Shown one piece after another: positions 19,115 to 28,472 of a DNA stretch of 64,000 nucleotides; the first letter of the stretch is position 1, and each line of letters opens with the position of its first letter. Position numbers and translations under genes: made by a program. This DNA comes from Ruegeria sediminis (GTDB lineage Bacteria; Pseudomonadota; Alphaproteobacteria; Rhodobacterales; Rhodobacteraceae). Location of the stretch: assembly GCF_005938215.1 (NCBI RefSeq), contig NZ_VCPD01000003.1, positions 62,001 to 126,000 on the forward strand. The letters are read 5' to 3'. The notes below the pieces were generated by a model that saw only the letters and a list, made by a program, of their open reading frames with translations, was not told the origin of the DNA and searched no databases.

Positions 19115-19591
19115 TCAGGCGCGGTAGAACAGGTAGCGGTCCGGCGCGATGCTGTCCGGGCCGGTGATCCGCTCGAACCCCACCAGCGGCTGTCCCGAAA
19201 TCAACAGCCCGCCGGCCTGCATCACCCTTGCGATCAGCGGGCTGAGCCGCGCGGCCTCGGCCACGTCGTCCTCCTTGATTCCCATGCCGAAATCGTAATG
19301 CGCCAGGGCGATCCGATGCCCGTCCCTTGCCAACCGTTCCAGCATCGGTTCGGCCTCGCCCTGCAGGAAATCCTCTTCGGGCGGTTCGCAGGACGGATGG
19401 CATTGCAGCACCCGGTCCATCACCCAGATTCGGCGGTCGGGCAGGATTTCGCGCAGATGGTCATAGGTGCGACCATTGCCGAGGCCCATGTCCAGCACGT
19501 CGCCCTCGTGATCCGCGATCTGCGCCGCGGCCCAGTTCAGACCGTCCCTCTGGGCGGTCAGGCGGCGCAGCATGGAATCCAGTCGGCTCAT
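19115..19591 (-). CDS. Class I SAM-dependent methyltransferase-like protein
   Basis: This 158-residue protein has the SAM-binding glycine loop LDMGLGNGRTYDHL near residues 34-47 followed by an acidic/aromatic motif (WVMDRVL). It is short for a methyltransferase and lacks an obvious substrate domain. A clear paralogue sits at 35931-36428, sharing the GLGNGRTY motif and a closing RYLFYRA/RCFVYRR end. The ATG at 19591 is chosen, with AAGGGA 6 bases ahead, over an upstream TTG. Target unknown. Confidence 0.72.
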   Translation of the reverse strand: MSRLDSMLRRLTAQRDGLNWAAAQIADHEGDVLDMGLGNGRTYDHLREILPDRRIWVMDRVLQCHPSCEPPEEDFLQGEAEPMLERLARDGHRIALAHYDFGMGIKEDDVAEAARLSPLIARVMQAGGLLISGQPLVGFERITGPDSIAPDRYLFYRA

Positions 19592-19602
19592 CGGCAATCC
19601 CT

Positions 19603-20361
19603 TCAGGTTCGGTCCGCCGGCGCGGTCCAGACGCGCACGGGCCCGGCCATGAGGCGGCGGATCAGCGCCCCGGTAAAGTTCCAGATGTCTTGATCATGGA
19701 CCAGGTGATGCGTCAACAGCCCGAACGGCTCGGCATTGTCCGCCCAGCCCTCGCGGCGCTGCTGCAACAGGGATGCGAGCCGCGCAACCAGAATCTCCGG
19801 GTTCGTCAGCCCCCTAGTCCCGCGCCAGTCGATCGGGTCGAGATGGGTGTTGACCTGCTCCAGCCCCGGCACCGCCAGACGCGCGGTGCGGGGTGTGGCC
19901 GTTGAGAGAACGCGAAACCCCAATTCAGGCAGTCTGGCCACGACCTCGGGCGCGATCCGGTTCCACGGCGGCACGAAGATCGGTCGCAGGGCCGGGCCGA
20001 ACAGCGCGGTCAGCCGCGCCAGCCCCGCCTCGGCATCCGCCAGAATCGCCTCCAACGGGCGATGCAGCCGGAATTCGGCCTTCTTTTCGCCTGCCGGGGC
20101 ATGGTTCCGGTGCGCCCAGCCGTGAACGACAGGGATCAGATGCGGCCGCGGCTGCAGGTATCCCGCCAATTCAATATCGGCAGGTTGCGGTATGACGGCC
20201 AGATGCACGGGCAGGCCGATGCGTTCGGACAGGTCCGACAACCGGTCGAGTTCCGGCGTCGGGGCGACCGCGTCGTCGTCGCGCCACCAGAGGGGCAGGA
20301 TCAGCCCCTCTTGTTGCCAAAGCTCCAGTTCGCGGTCCAGCGGCGTCCAGTCGGGTATCAT
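19603..20361 (-). CDS. Polysaccharide-deacetylase-like protein
   Basis: This 252-residue protein resembles the NodB-like carbohydrate esterase fold: LWWRDDDA supplies the metal-binding Asp pair near the N-terminus, VVHGWAHRNH supplies the His ligands, and RPIFVPPWNR is the typical arginine-proline motif. These enzymes remove N- or O-acetyl groups from glycans. Its start overlaps the upstream glycosyltransferase stop by 4 bases. No signal peptide is seen, so a cytoplasmic substrate such as a sugar or lipid-linked intermediate is likely. Confidence 0.8.
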   Translation of the reverse strand: MIPDWTPLDRELELWQQEGLILPLWWRDDDAVAPTPELDRLSDLSERIGLPVHLAVIPQPADIELAGYLQPRPHLIPVVHGWAHRNHAPAGEKKAEFRLHRPLEAILADAEAGLARLTALFGPALRPIFVPPWNRIAPEVVARLPELGFRVLSTATPRTARLAVPGLEQVNTHLDPIDWRGTRGLTNPEILVARLASLLQQRREGWADNAEPFGLLTHHLVHDQDIWNFTGALIRRLMAGPVRVWTAPADRT

Positions 20362-21500
20362 CGCAGCGCCCCGACCAGGGATTCGGTGATCGCGACCGAG
20401 CGCGCCGCGCCGTCGAAGGACAGGGCCAGGTCCGGGCGGGGACCGGCGGTAATCACCCGGCCGACAGCATCGGCCAGAGTGGCGCCGGTCAGGTCCGCGC
20501 TTGCCAGCACCTCGATGGCGGACAGGTGCGCAAGGCTCTGGGCCCGCAGGCCCTGTTCGACCTCCTTGCCGTCGTCGAACGGGATGAAAACGGCCGGAGT
20601 GCCGCCTTGCAGCAGGTCGAGTGCGGTGTTGTAGCCGCACATGCTGACCGATGCGGCGGCAAGCGGCAACATCTGCCGAAAGTCGGGACGCGTGGGCTCG
20701 ATCAGGATGGGCGTGTCGCCGGCCAGCCGCTCCAGTTCGCGGATGCGGTCCGCGGCATCGCGCCCGCCCACCAGCAGCCGCCAGCGCCGGTCGGTGATCC
20801 TGCCGGCGGCCTCGACGGCGGCGCGGAAGATCGGATCGCCCACCGACCCGCCCCCGGCGCTGACCAGGATTTCACCCGCCCCGAGGTTTTCGGGATGCGG
20901 TGCCGCCGGGGCCGGGGCGACATAGCCGGTATAGTGCAGCCGCTCCGCCAGGGTATCTGAGACCGGCCAGCTGGTTTCCAGCCGCGTGCCTTGGGGGTCG
21001 GAATGCACCAGCACGCCGTCATAATGGCGCGCGACGACCGCCTCGGTGCGCGCGACCTTGGACGGCTTCGAAGGCGGCGCAAGGATGTCCCGGATCGAAC
21101 TCAACACGACCGGGCGCGGCGTCAAGGTGTGCGCCGCATCAAGCAGCGTCTCGAATTCCGACGACAGGACCCTGCGGCCGAAGGGGAACAGCTCTGTCAG
21201 CAACACATCCGGCGCGAACCGGGTTACGGCGCCGGCAAGAGCGTCGGCGCGGGACTGCAGGTAAGCCGGATCCGCGACCTCGCCGGTCTCGGTCAGCAAA
21301 CGGGTGAAGTCGGTTCCGTCCGAGCGCAGCGGCGGCAGCCCGAGCATCTCGATGCCGACGGCGCTCAGCTGTGGGGCGGGCATTCCGCCCGACACCAGCA
21401 AAACCTCGTGACCGGCTTTCCGGAACGCGTGCCCCAGCGTCAGTGCCCGGCTCAGATGGCCGGTGCCCAACAGATGCGTGACGACGATCATCACTTTCAT
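20358..21500 (-). CDS. GT-B glycosyltransferase, MurG/family 28-like
   Basis: This 380-residue protein has the GT-B layout: an N-terminal acceptor domain opening with VVTHLLGTGHLSRA and a C-terminal nucleotide-sugar domain with GGGSVGD and the SMCGYNTALDLL/GGTPAVFIPF pattern also seen in MurG-like enzymes. The gene at 24398-25612 is a related protein (GLGHLRRS, GGYNTFCEVL). It overlaps the deacetylase and histidine-phosphatase genes by 4 bases each. Donor and acceptor cannot be assigned. Confidence 0.8.
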   Translation of the reverse strand: MKVMIVVTHLLGTGHLSRALTLGHAFRKAGHEVLLVSGGMPAPQLSAVGIEMLGLPPLRSDGTDFTRLLTETGEVADPAYLQSRADALAGAVTRFAPDVLLTELFPFGRRVLSSEFETLLDAAHTLTPRPVVLSSIRDILAPPSKPSKVARTEAVVARHYDGVLVHSDPQGTRLETSWPVSDTLAERLHYTGYVAPAPAAPHPENLGAGEILVSAGGGSVGDPIFRAAVEAAGRITDRRWRLLVGGRDAADRIRELERLAGDTPILIEPTRPDFRQMLPLAAASVSMCGYNTALDLLQGGTPAVFIPFDDGKEVEQGLRAQSLAHLSAIEVLASADLTGATLADAVGRVITAGPRPDLALSFDGAARSVAITESLVGALR

Positions 21501-22081
21501 GCGGCACCCTCCTTGCGCGGCAGCCGCACCGGTTCCGGCGCGGGCCGCATGTGGTCGAGGTCGATGACATAGAGACGGTTGCGCTTGATCCGGAATGGGG
21601 CGGGGCCATCGAAGTCCCATCCCCAGGCTTTTGCCAGGATCACCCGCATGATGCCGATATGGCAGACCGCCAGCGTATCCGCGGACAGCCCCTCCAGCCA
21701 CGGCCGCAGGCGCAGCCAGACCTCGGCCGGGCTTTCGCCGGCGGGGGGGCGGAAATCCCAGCTCCAGTCCTCGATATGCCGGTAGCCGCTCTCCGGTTCG
21801 GCGATCAAGTTCAGGCCGCGCTGACCTTCCCATTCGCCCCAGTTCATTTCGATCAGTTCGGCAGCGAGGCGGGGTTCGCGCCGTGCCACGAGCCTTGCCG
21901 TTTCCCGCGCCCGCGCCAGCGGGCTGGACCAGAGTTCGGCCTTGTCCCAGGGTTCGGGCAGGCCGTAGCCCGCCAGGTCCGCCCGGGCCTCGGTGTCGAG
22001 CGGTATGTCGCTGCGCCCCTGGATCCGGCCGGCGCGGTTCCAGTCGGTATGGCCGTGGCGCAGCAGGGCGAGGCGGGTCAT
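21497..22081 (-). CDS. Histidine phosphatase (phosphoglycerate mutase-like)
   Basis: This 194-residue protein begins with the histidine phosphatase signature LLRHGHTDWN, whose His is phosphorylated in catalysis; the second catalytic His lies in VCHIGIMRV. Members dephosphorylate sugar phosphates and cobalamin precursors among others. Its place inside a glycosyltransferase operon, with 4-base overlaps on both sides, suggests a sugar-phosphate or similar substrate. Confidence 0.85.
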   Translation of the reverse strand: MTRLALLRHGHTDWNRAGRIQGRSDIPLDTEARADLAGYGLPEPWDKAELWSSPLARARETARLVARREPRLAAELIEMNWGEWEGQRGLNLIAEPESGYRHIEDWSWDFRPPAGESPAEVWLRLRPWLEGLSADTLAVCHIGIMRVILAKAWGWDFDGPAPFRIKRNRLYVIDLDHMRPAPEPVRLPRKEGAA

Positions 22082-23154
22082 GTCGCGCCCTCCAGCAACG
22101 GGTTCACCGCGGTCCAGAAGGTGCGGGTGGCGGATGGGATCAGGTGCCGTTCGGCGATGCGGGCGCGCGCCTTGGCCCCCGTGGCGCGACGCAGGCCGGG
22201 ATCGGCGCGCAACCGGTCTATGGCGCGGGCCAGCGCGGCGGGACCATCCTCGACGGACGGGTAGCGGGCCGGCAGCAGAACGTCGCGCACGCCGGGCCGG
22301 TCCTGCGCCACGACCGGCAGTCCCACGGCCTGCGCCTCGAGATAGACCATGCCGAAGGCTTCGTTGACGCCGGGCCAGAAGAACAGCGAGGCGCGGGCAT
22401 AGGCCGCCTGCAACGCATCCCGGTCCAGTTGGCCCAGGAACCGGACGCGATCGCCAAAGGGGGCCAACAGCGCCTCGACCTCGGCGCGCGCCGGGCCGTC
22501 CCCGGCGATTTCCAGCGTCCAGTCGTCTGCCAGGTGGCCCAGGGTCTGGGCGATGATCCGGTAGGAACTCAGCTTGTCGCCCGCCCGCATCATCCCCGCC
22601 GCCAGCATCGGCCCCTCGCAATCCGAGGCTTCGGGCAGGCCGGAAGCCGGCAGGAACGGGGTGAGATGGACGAGGGACTGATCGCCGAACCGCTCCCGCT
22701 TCAGCGTGATCAGGTCGTTGGCCGTGTGGTAGAAGATCACGCGGGCCGCATCGCAGGCGTCATGCGCGGCCTTGGCGAAACCGGCCCACGGTCCGTCAAG
22801 CCGGCTGGTGGCGCGGGTGCTTTCCAGTTGGACATAGGGGATCCCGCGGGCGCCGCAGACGGCGGGGCCAAGCAGATCGGGCGCCTTGTAGTAGTTGTGA
22901 TAGGTGACCCAAAGGCCGAAATCGTCGGGCAAGGTGTCGATCAGCCGCTGCGCCTCGGTTTCGGCGGCCTCCCGCAGCCGGGCCTGAAGCCCTGCATCCC
23001 CGGACTTGTCGTAGATCCGCAACTCCGACACCAGGTCCACCTGCGCCCCGTCCGCCCGGATCGCGGCCATCAGGTTGCGCGCCATTTCCCGGTCGCCCGA
23101 CGGGACCGGGCTGTGGGGGGACTTCATGGGGGCGTAGAAGGCGACGCGCGTCAT
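22078..23154 (-). CDS. Family 4-type glycosyltransferase
   Basis: This 358-residue protein has the GT4 C-terminal features: an EIAGDGPARAE segment, VRFLGQLD, and the donor-binding FFWPGVNEAFGMVYLEAQA motif with its conserved EAFG..E glutamates. The N-terminal domain starts AFYAPMKSPHSP and holds VTYHNYYKAPD. It probably transfers a hexose from a nucleotide-sugar to an acceptor at the inner face of the membrane. It overlaps the phosphatase gene by 4 bases. Confidence 0.85.
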   Translation of the reverse strand: MTRVAFYAPMKSPHSPVPSGDREMARNLMAAIRADGAQVDLVSELRIYDKSGDAGLQARLREAAETEAQRLIDTLPDDFGLWVTYHNYYKAPDLLGPAVCGARGIPYVQLESTRATSRLDGPWAGFAKAAHDACDAARVIFYHTANDLITLKRERFGDQSLVHLTPFLPASGLPEASDCEGPMLAAGMMRAGDKLSSYRIIAQTLGHLADDWTLEIAGDGPARAEVEALLAPFGDRVRFLGQLDRDALQAAYARASLFFWPGVNEAFGMVYLEAQAVGLPVVAQDRPGVRDVLLPARYPSVEDGPAALARAIDRLRADPGLRRATGAKARARIAERHLIPSATRTFWTAVNPLLEGAT

Positions 23155-23159
23155 GACCG

Positions 23160-24401
23160 TCAACCGCAGCACAAATCGTGCAGGCGCCCGGACAGGCGCG
23201 CGATGCCGGGGGCCATGCGGAACTCGGAGACAAGGCGGGATCGGGCCGCCTGCGCCATTGATGCCGCACCGCCGGGGTCCCGGGCGATCGAGGCGATCGC
23301 CCGGGCCAGGGCGTCGGGCGCGTCGTCGCAGAGGGTTCCGTGCCGACCGTGCTCGACGAATTCCGGAATGGCCGAGACCGGGGTCGCCAGGATCGGCAGC
23401 AGTTGCGACGCGGCCTCCATCAGCACGTTCGGCAACCCGTCGCGATCCCCGTCCGAGGCGATCCGGCTGGGCAGCACGAACAGGTCCGCCTGCCGCATTT
23501 CGGCGATCACTTCGGGCTGATCGCAGGCGCCGCGCCACGTGATCCGGTCGGCCACCCCGGCGGCTTCGGCCTGCGCCTGCAATCGGTCGCGCAAGCCGCC
23601 GCCGCCGATATGGGTCCAGCGCCAGTCCAGGCCGCTCGGCAGGCGGCTGAACGCCTCGATCAGCCGGTCAAAGCCCTTCTTCTCGACCAGCCGGCCGACC
23701 GACAGCATGTGAAACGGATCCTGCGGCGCGCGCGGCGCGCGTTCCGGGGGCAGGGGAAACCGCGAAAGGTCCAGCCCGTGATAGATCAAGTCGATCCGTG
23801 CCGGGTCGTCCGCCAGTTCCCGCAGATGCCGCGCCCCGATGCCGGTGCATGTCGCGCCGAAGACCGCCCCGTGGGTCGCGGCCTGCAACTTCTCCCGCTT
23901 TTCCCATTCGGGCGAGGTCCAGATGTCCTTGGCGTGGGCGGAAAAGCTCCAGGGCAGGCCGCGCATGATGGCCGTGTAGCGCGCAACGGACGAGGGCGTG
24001 TGCATGAAATGAGCATACAGCGCACGGGTTTCCGCGGGCAGTTCCGCAGCCAGCACGCAGGCCTGCCCGAAACGGCGGATCCGGTTGGGCGTCCGGTCGC
24101 GCCGCAAATCCGCGCGCCAGACCTCGTAGGCCCGGGCATAGCCGGGCAGGCGCTGCGCCGCCGCGCGGGCGCGCCAGACGCGGCCGGGTTCCTCGTAGAG
24201 GTATTCGGGCAGGTAGTGGACCCTGGCCCTGAGCCGGTCATGCAGGGGATGCCGCTTGGTGTCGGTCGGATGCCGCAGCGACCAGATGTCGAACCGGTGG
24301 CCGGCCTCTTCCAGCGCGACGAGTTCCTGCGCGATGAAAGTCTCGGACAGGCGCGGCCACCCCTTGACCAGCACCGCCAGTTTCGGCGCCTTTCCGTTCA
24401 T
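23160..24401 (-). CDS. Family 4-type glycosyltransferase
   Basis: This 413-residue protein opens with LVKGWPRLSETFI, the typical start of colanic-acid/exopolysaccharide GT4 enzymes, and has a SAHAKDIW acceptor-domain motif, SVGRLVEKKGFD in the donor domain, and DGLPNVLMEAAS as the EX7E-like motif. It overlaps the upstream glycosyltransferase gene by 4 bases and precedes the next by 5. With two GT4 and two GT28-like enzymes the operon could assemble a four-sugar unit. Confidence 0.86.
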   Translation of the reverse strand: MNGKAPKLAVLVKGWPRLSETFIAQELVALEEAGHRFDIWSLRHPTDTKRHPLHDRLRARVHYLPEYLYEEPGRVWRARAAAQRLPGYARAYEVWRADLRRDRTPNRIRRFGQACVLAAELPAETRALYAHFMHTPSSVARYTAIMRGLPWSFSAHAKDIWTSPEWEKREKLQAATHGAVFGATCTGIGARHLRELADDPARIDLIYHGLDLSRFPLPPERAPRAPQDPFHMLSVGRLVEKKGFDRLIEAFSRLPSGLDWRWTHIGGGGLRDRLQAQAEAAGVADRITWRGACDQPEVIAEMRQADLFVLPSRIASDGDRDGLPNVLMEAASQLLPILATPVSAIPEFVEHGRHGTLCDDAPDALARAIASIARDPGGAASMAQAARSRLVSEFRMAPGIARLSGRLHDLCCG

Positions 24402-25612
24402 CCGGTGGCCCGTTCCCTGTCCTCGCCCAACATCAAGCTGATCCGCTGCGTCACGTAATCCAGACCGTCCAGTAGCCCCGCGCCGATCGCCTGCGACGGC
24501 AGAGGCTGGCTGGGCAGGGCGCGGATCGCTTCGATCATGGAGCCCGCCGTCAGCCCGTCGCGGTATTCGTCCAACATCCGGACCAGCCCCAGTTCCTCGG
24601 CCCGCGAGGCGCGGATCCATTGTTCCAGCCGCGGCACGGTGCGCGGCACGATCACCGCGCGCTTGTCGAAGGACAGGACCTCGCAAAACGTGTTGTAGCC
24701 GCCCATGCAGACGACGCCGGCGGCCCCGGCGAACAGCGTCTCGATCTGCGATTCGAAGCCCACTGCCGTGACCCTGCCGCCCAGTGCGGCGACCCGCGTC
24801 TCGAATTCGGCGCGCAACTCGCCCGACAGGAACGGCCCATAGACCAGCACCGCGCGCGGCTCCAGTTCGGGGTCCATCTCGTAGGCGGACAGGACCAGGT
24901 CCACCATCGCGCGGCCATCGCCGCCGCCGCCCGGCGTTATCAGGATGTACGGCTGTTCCGGCGGTTTCCCGACCGGCCCCAGATCGCGGCGCAGATACCC
25001 CGTCCAGTGCATCCGGGCCTGCGCCCCCGGACTCAGCGGCAATCCCGACGTGGGATCGTAGATCGAGCGCAAACCATAGACCCAGATTTCGTGATAGAAC
25101 CGCTCGGTTGCCTCAACCGCGCCCTTTCGCGCCCATTCGGCGGCCAGCACTTCGGGCTCGTCCAGTACGTCGCGAAGCCCCAGCACAAGCTTGGTCTTGC
25201 CCTGCCTGAGCAGGAAGTCCAGCGTCGGCAGCAGTTCGCCGCGAAATCCGGTCGGTTCCTTGTCGACGATCAGAACGTCGGGATGGTACTGCTCGACCGC
25301 CGTGCGGATCAGGCTCGAGCGCAGTTCGGTGACCTCTTCGATCCCCATGCCGATGGTCTGCGCCACGTAGGACCCGTCGGCGCGTTTTGTGACGCCGGGC
25401 AGGCGCACGTGGTCGACACGGCGCGGAAAGGTGAAGCGGCCCGCGACCGGCGAGCCGGTGAGGATCAGCGCCGAAGCGGTCGGATCCGCCTCGGTGATGG
25501 CCGATGCCAGCGCACGCGAGCGCCGCAGGTGACCCAGCCCGAACGTGTCGTGACTGTAGAAAAGAATGCGCGGTGCGCGGCCAGAGTGGTTCAGGTTGCT
25601 TGTCAGGCTCAT
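24398..25612 (-). CDS. GT-B glycosyltransferase-family protein, MurG/family 28-like
   Basis: This 404-residue protein opens with ILFYSHDTFGLGHLRRS, a pattern of glycosyltransferases related to MurG, and carries TPGGGGDG and CMGGYNTFCEVL in the donor domain. It is the first gene of the operon running down to 18411 and follows a plausible promoter at 25666-25694. It is related to the product of 20358-21500 but longer. The ATG at 25612 is used; a GGAGG lies unusually close to it. Confidence 0.8.
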   Translation of the reverse strand: MSLTSNLNHSGRAPRILFYSHDTFGLGHLRRSRALASAITEADPTASALILTGSPVAGRFTFPRRVDHVRLPGVTKRADGSYVAQTIGMGIEEVTELRSSLIRTAVEQYHPDVLIVDKEPTGFRGELLPTLDFLLRQGKTKLVLGLRDVLDEPEVLAAEWARKGAVEATERFYHEIWVYGLRSIYDPTSGLPLSPGAQARMHWTGYLRRDLGPVGKPPEQPYILITPGGGGDGRAMVDLVLSAYEMDPELEPRAVLVYGPFLSGELRAEFETRVAALGGRVTAVGFESQIETLFAGAAGVVCMGGYNTFCEVLSFDKRAVIVPRTVPRLEQWIRASRAEELGLVRMLDEYRDGLTAGSMIEAIRALPSQPLPSQAIGAGLLDGLDYVTQRISLMLGEDRERATG

Positions 25613-26086
25613 GCCTCCGCCCGTGAGTTCGGTTCCGATACAGGGTCCGCGCGATGATCCCTGTTATCGTATTTTCTTTCCGTTTGAATGCCAAACGCTG
25701 CGGAAATCGCGCCCGTGAACGCGCGGCATTGCGAATGGGCAACAGGCTTGCCGACCGCGCCGTCGCCCTGCCGGGGCCGCGTGCGTCCTGCGCTTTCGCC
25801 GGCCGCGGATGCTGTCACCTCTCGGCGCGCCATCGCGAATTCCCGTTCCGGTCCTGCGGGCAAGCCTGGATTTGCCGCCGCGTCGTTGCATTTCGCGCCC
25901 GTTCCCCTGCCGGGCCATGTGCTGCGGTCATATTCAAAACCGGCAGGGTTGGAAACACCCTTCTGGGACGCAGGGCAACAAGAACACGCACCGACACGTT
26001 CCTGCGATGCCAAATCGTAGTGGTTTGATCCGCATCCGCCACTCCTGTAGCGTTGCAATTACCACTCGAACCGGACGCAAGGCCCT
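25613..26086. other. Divergent intergenic region between glycosyltransferase operon and MscS gene
   Basis: This 474-base stretch has several open frames but none with a good ribosome site or a recognisable protein. It carries a good sigma-70-like promoter on the minus strand (25666-25694). I see no convincing promoter box pair for the plus-strand MscS gene and no stable hairpin. Confidence 0.5.
25666..25694 (-). promoter_or_regulatory. Candidate sigma-70 promoter of the glycosyltransferase operon
   Basis: Read on the minus strand, TTGGCA (-35, 5 of 6 consensus) and TACGAT (-10, 4 of 6) are separated by exactly 17 bases. Transcription would begin near 25659, giving a leader of about 47 bases before the ATG at 25612. 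Confidence 0.5.
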
Positions 26087-28465
26087 ATGAAGCAAACGTT
26101 TCTTTTCAGACTCGCCCTGGCATTATGGGTCGCGGTCATGGCGCTCGCGCAGGTCGCGGACGCCCAGACGGCACTGTTGCCCGGCGGTACCTCCGGCAAC
26201 GCGGCCGAAACATCCGCGGCAGGCACGGACGGCGAATTGGCCGAGGCGATCCGCAAGGCCACCGAAGCCGGCGCCAGCGTCATCGTGATCGACAGCGCCG
26301 GCAAGCTCGTGTCCGACGCGCCCGTCTCCGGCGCCACCGGCGAAGGCGGCGGTGCCGACGCGATGTCGGAAGGTTCGCAACTGATGAAGGCGCAGGAGCA
26401 GCTTTCGCAATTCCGCGAGCGGCTGGAAGCCCGGCTCGAAGCGTGGCCCCATTCCGTGTTCGAGGTTCAGTACATTCTGCGCCAGACCAGCCCGGACGGG
26501 CGCATCCAGACCTATGTCGAGGTGCTGTTCTGGAATATCCTGCTGCTGCTGCTCGGACGCTGGCTGTCGGTCGAGCTATACGGCAAGCGTTTCGCCAAGC
26601 GGTTCGTCGTGGCGCGGATCAAGGAAGACCCGGTCGGCTATCGCGAAAAGATGCCGTTCCTCGTGTTCCGCTTCCTGATGGGGATCGGCGCGACCGTCTT
26701 TGCGATGCTGATGGCGCTGATCGTCGGGTACCTCATCTTCGGCCGGGCCGAGGACATCTCGATCCAGTTCACCGTGACCGCGATCTTCACCGCGTTTTTC
26801 CTGGCCCGTACGGTTTCGGACCTGTGGCGGATGGTGCTGTCGCCCTTCCTCAGCCAGTACCGCCTGCCGCCCTTCTCGGACAAGGACGCCAAGCGCCTGT
26901 ATTTCTGGGCCGCGGCGCTGGCGACCTATGAAATCGTCGTGGTCCTGTTCTCGACCTGGGTGGCCGATTTCGGGCTCAACTACAACGTCTACGCGCTGGT
27001 CTATGGCGGCCTGACGCTGATCGGGGCCTGCGGCAACATCCTCATGGTGCTGTTCAACGCGCGCGCGATCTCCAATGCGATCCGGGGCGGCAGATCGGCG
27101 GATCAGGTATCGTGGATCCTGCGCTTCGTCTCCTTCGCCTGGGCGCCGGTTCTGATCGTCTACGTCCTTTTCAGCTGGTTCGAACTGGCCCTCGACCTGG
27201 TGCTTGAGAACCCGGTCTCGATCCCGCTGGTGGTAGGAACCTATGCCGTCTTCATGTCGGTGGTCGTCGCCTATGGCGCGATGAACTATCTGCTCGAACG
27301 CTATTTCGACCGCTACCGCCAGATCGAGGAAATCAACGCCGAAGCCGCCGAAGAGGCGGTGGACGAAGACGGCATTCCGCTGGATAAGCCGGAAGTGCCT
27401 CACTACAAGATCGCGACCTACGAAGACCTGGCGCGGCGGGTGGCGGGCATCCTGGCCTTTGTCGTCGGCGCCTATGCGCTGGTCGAGATCTGGTATCCCA
27501 AAGCGAACTGGGCCGATGACCTGCCGGTGGAACGCGGCCTCGACGTCATGGTGATCCTGTTCATCGGCTATATCCTGTTCCACTTCTTCCGGATCTGGAT
27601 CGACAGCAAGATCGCCGAGGAAACCGACGACGGCGCGGCCGAGGCCGAGATGGGCGACGAGGGCGGCGAAAGCGGGCAGAGCCGCCTGGCCACGCTGCTG
27701 CCGCTGTTCCGGGGCGCGATCCTTGCGGTCGTTGTCGTCTCGATCGCGCTCATCGCGCTGATGGAACTGGGGATCAACGTCAGCCCGCTGTTCGCCGGCG
27801 CCGGTGTCGTGGGCCTCGCCGTGGGCTTTGGCGCGCAGACGCTGGTGCGGGACATCTTCTCGGGGGCGTTCTTCCTTATCGACGACGCTTTCCGCAAGGG
27901 CGAATACATCGATATCGGCGAGGTGAAGGGCACCGTCGAAAAGATCTCGGTCCGCTCGATGCAGCTGCGTCACCACCTGGGCGCGCTCAACACCATTCCC
28001 TTCGGCGAAATCAAGGTGCTGACCAACTATTCGCGCGACTGGGTGATCATGAAACTGCCGCTGCGAGTGACCTATGACACCGATGTCGAAAAGGTGCGCA
28101 AGCTGATCAAGAAGCTAGGCCAGGAACTGCTGAGCGACCCGGTGATCGGGGAAAATTTCATCCAGCCGCTGAAAAGCCAGGGCGTGATCGAGATGCAGGA
28201 TTCGGCCATGATCATCCGGGTCAAGTTCATGACCAAGCCGGGCGATCAGTGGCTGGTGCGCAAGAAGGTCTACCAGGAGATTCGCGAACTTTTCGCCCGC
28301 GAGGGCATCAAGTTCGCCCACCGCGAAGTGACGGTCAGACTGGCCGACGAGAAGGATCCCAACGATCTGACCCCGAAACAGCGCGAAGCCGTGACCGGCG
28401 CGGTTCAGGCCGCGATCGACGAGGAATACCTGGACGACATAGGCCCGGGCGACGACGACCGCTGA
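26087..28465 (+). CDS. Large mechanosensitive ion channel (MscS family)
   Basis: This 792-residue protein has a signal peptide (first 26 residues, ending VADAQ), a periplasmic segment with a likely coiled coil around EQLSQFRERLEARLEA, many transmembrane helices between about residues 140 and 560, and a C-terminal MscS domain starting near residue 569 (GAGVVGLAVGFGAQTLV, the pore helix) followed by the beta domain (GEYIDIGEVKGTVEKI). It should open on membrane tension to release solutes during hypo-osmotic shock. It belongs to the long, MscK/YbiO-like group. Monocistronic, convergent with the CoA-transferase gene. Confidence 0.88.
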   Translation: MKQTFLFRLALALWVAVMALAQVADAQTALLPGGTSGNAAETSAAGTDGELAEAIRKATEAGASVIVIDSAGKLVSDAPVSGATGEGGGADAMSEGSQLMKAQEQLSQFRERLEARLEAWPHSVFEVQYILRQTSPDGRIQTYVEVLFWNILLLLLGRWLSVELYGKRFAKRFVVARIKEDPVGYREKMPFLVFRFLMGIGATVFAMLMALIVGYLIFGRAEDISIQFTVTAIFTAFFLARTVSDLWRMVLSPFLSQYRLPPFSDKDAKRLYFWAAALATYEIVVVLFSTWVADFGLNYNVYALVYGGLTLIGACGNILMVLFNARAISNAIRGGRSADQVSWILRFVSFAWAPVLIVYVLFSWFELALDLVLENPVSIPLVVGTYAVFMSVVVAYGAMNYLLERYFDRYRQIEEINAEAAEEAVDEDGIPLDKPEVPHYKIATYEDLARRVAGILAFVVGAYALVEIWYPKANWADDLPVERGLDVMVILFIGYILFHFFRIWIDSKIAEETDDGAAEAEMGDEGGESGQSRLATLLPLFRGAILAVVVVSIALIALMELGINVSPLFAGAGVVGLAVGFGAQTLVRDIFSGAFFLIDDAFRKGEYIDIGEVKGTVEKISVRSMQLRHHLGALNTIPFGEIKVLTNYSRDWVIMKLPLRVTYDTDVEKVRKLIKKLGQELLSDPVIGENFIQPLKSQGVIEMQDSAMIIRVKFMTKPGDQWLVRKKVYQEIRELFAREGIKFAHREVTVRLADEKDPNDLTPKQREAVTGAVQAAIDEEYLDDIGPGDDDR

Positions 28466-28472
28466 GGCGCGC

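Noticed and set aside
25809-26090. Possible 93-codon plus-strand gene in the spacer before the MscS gene
   Set aside because: No ribosome site, no recognisable pattern, and it overlaps the MscS start in another frame.
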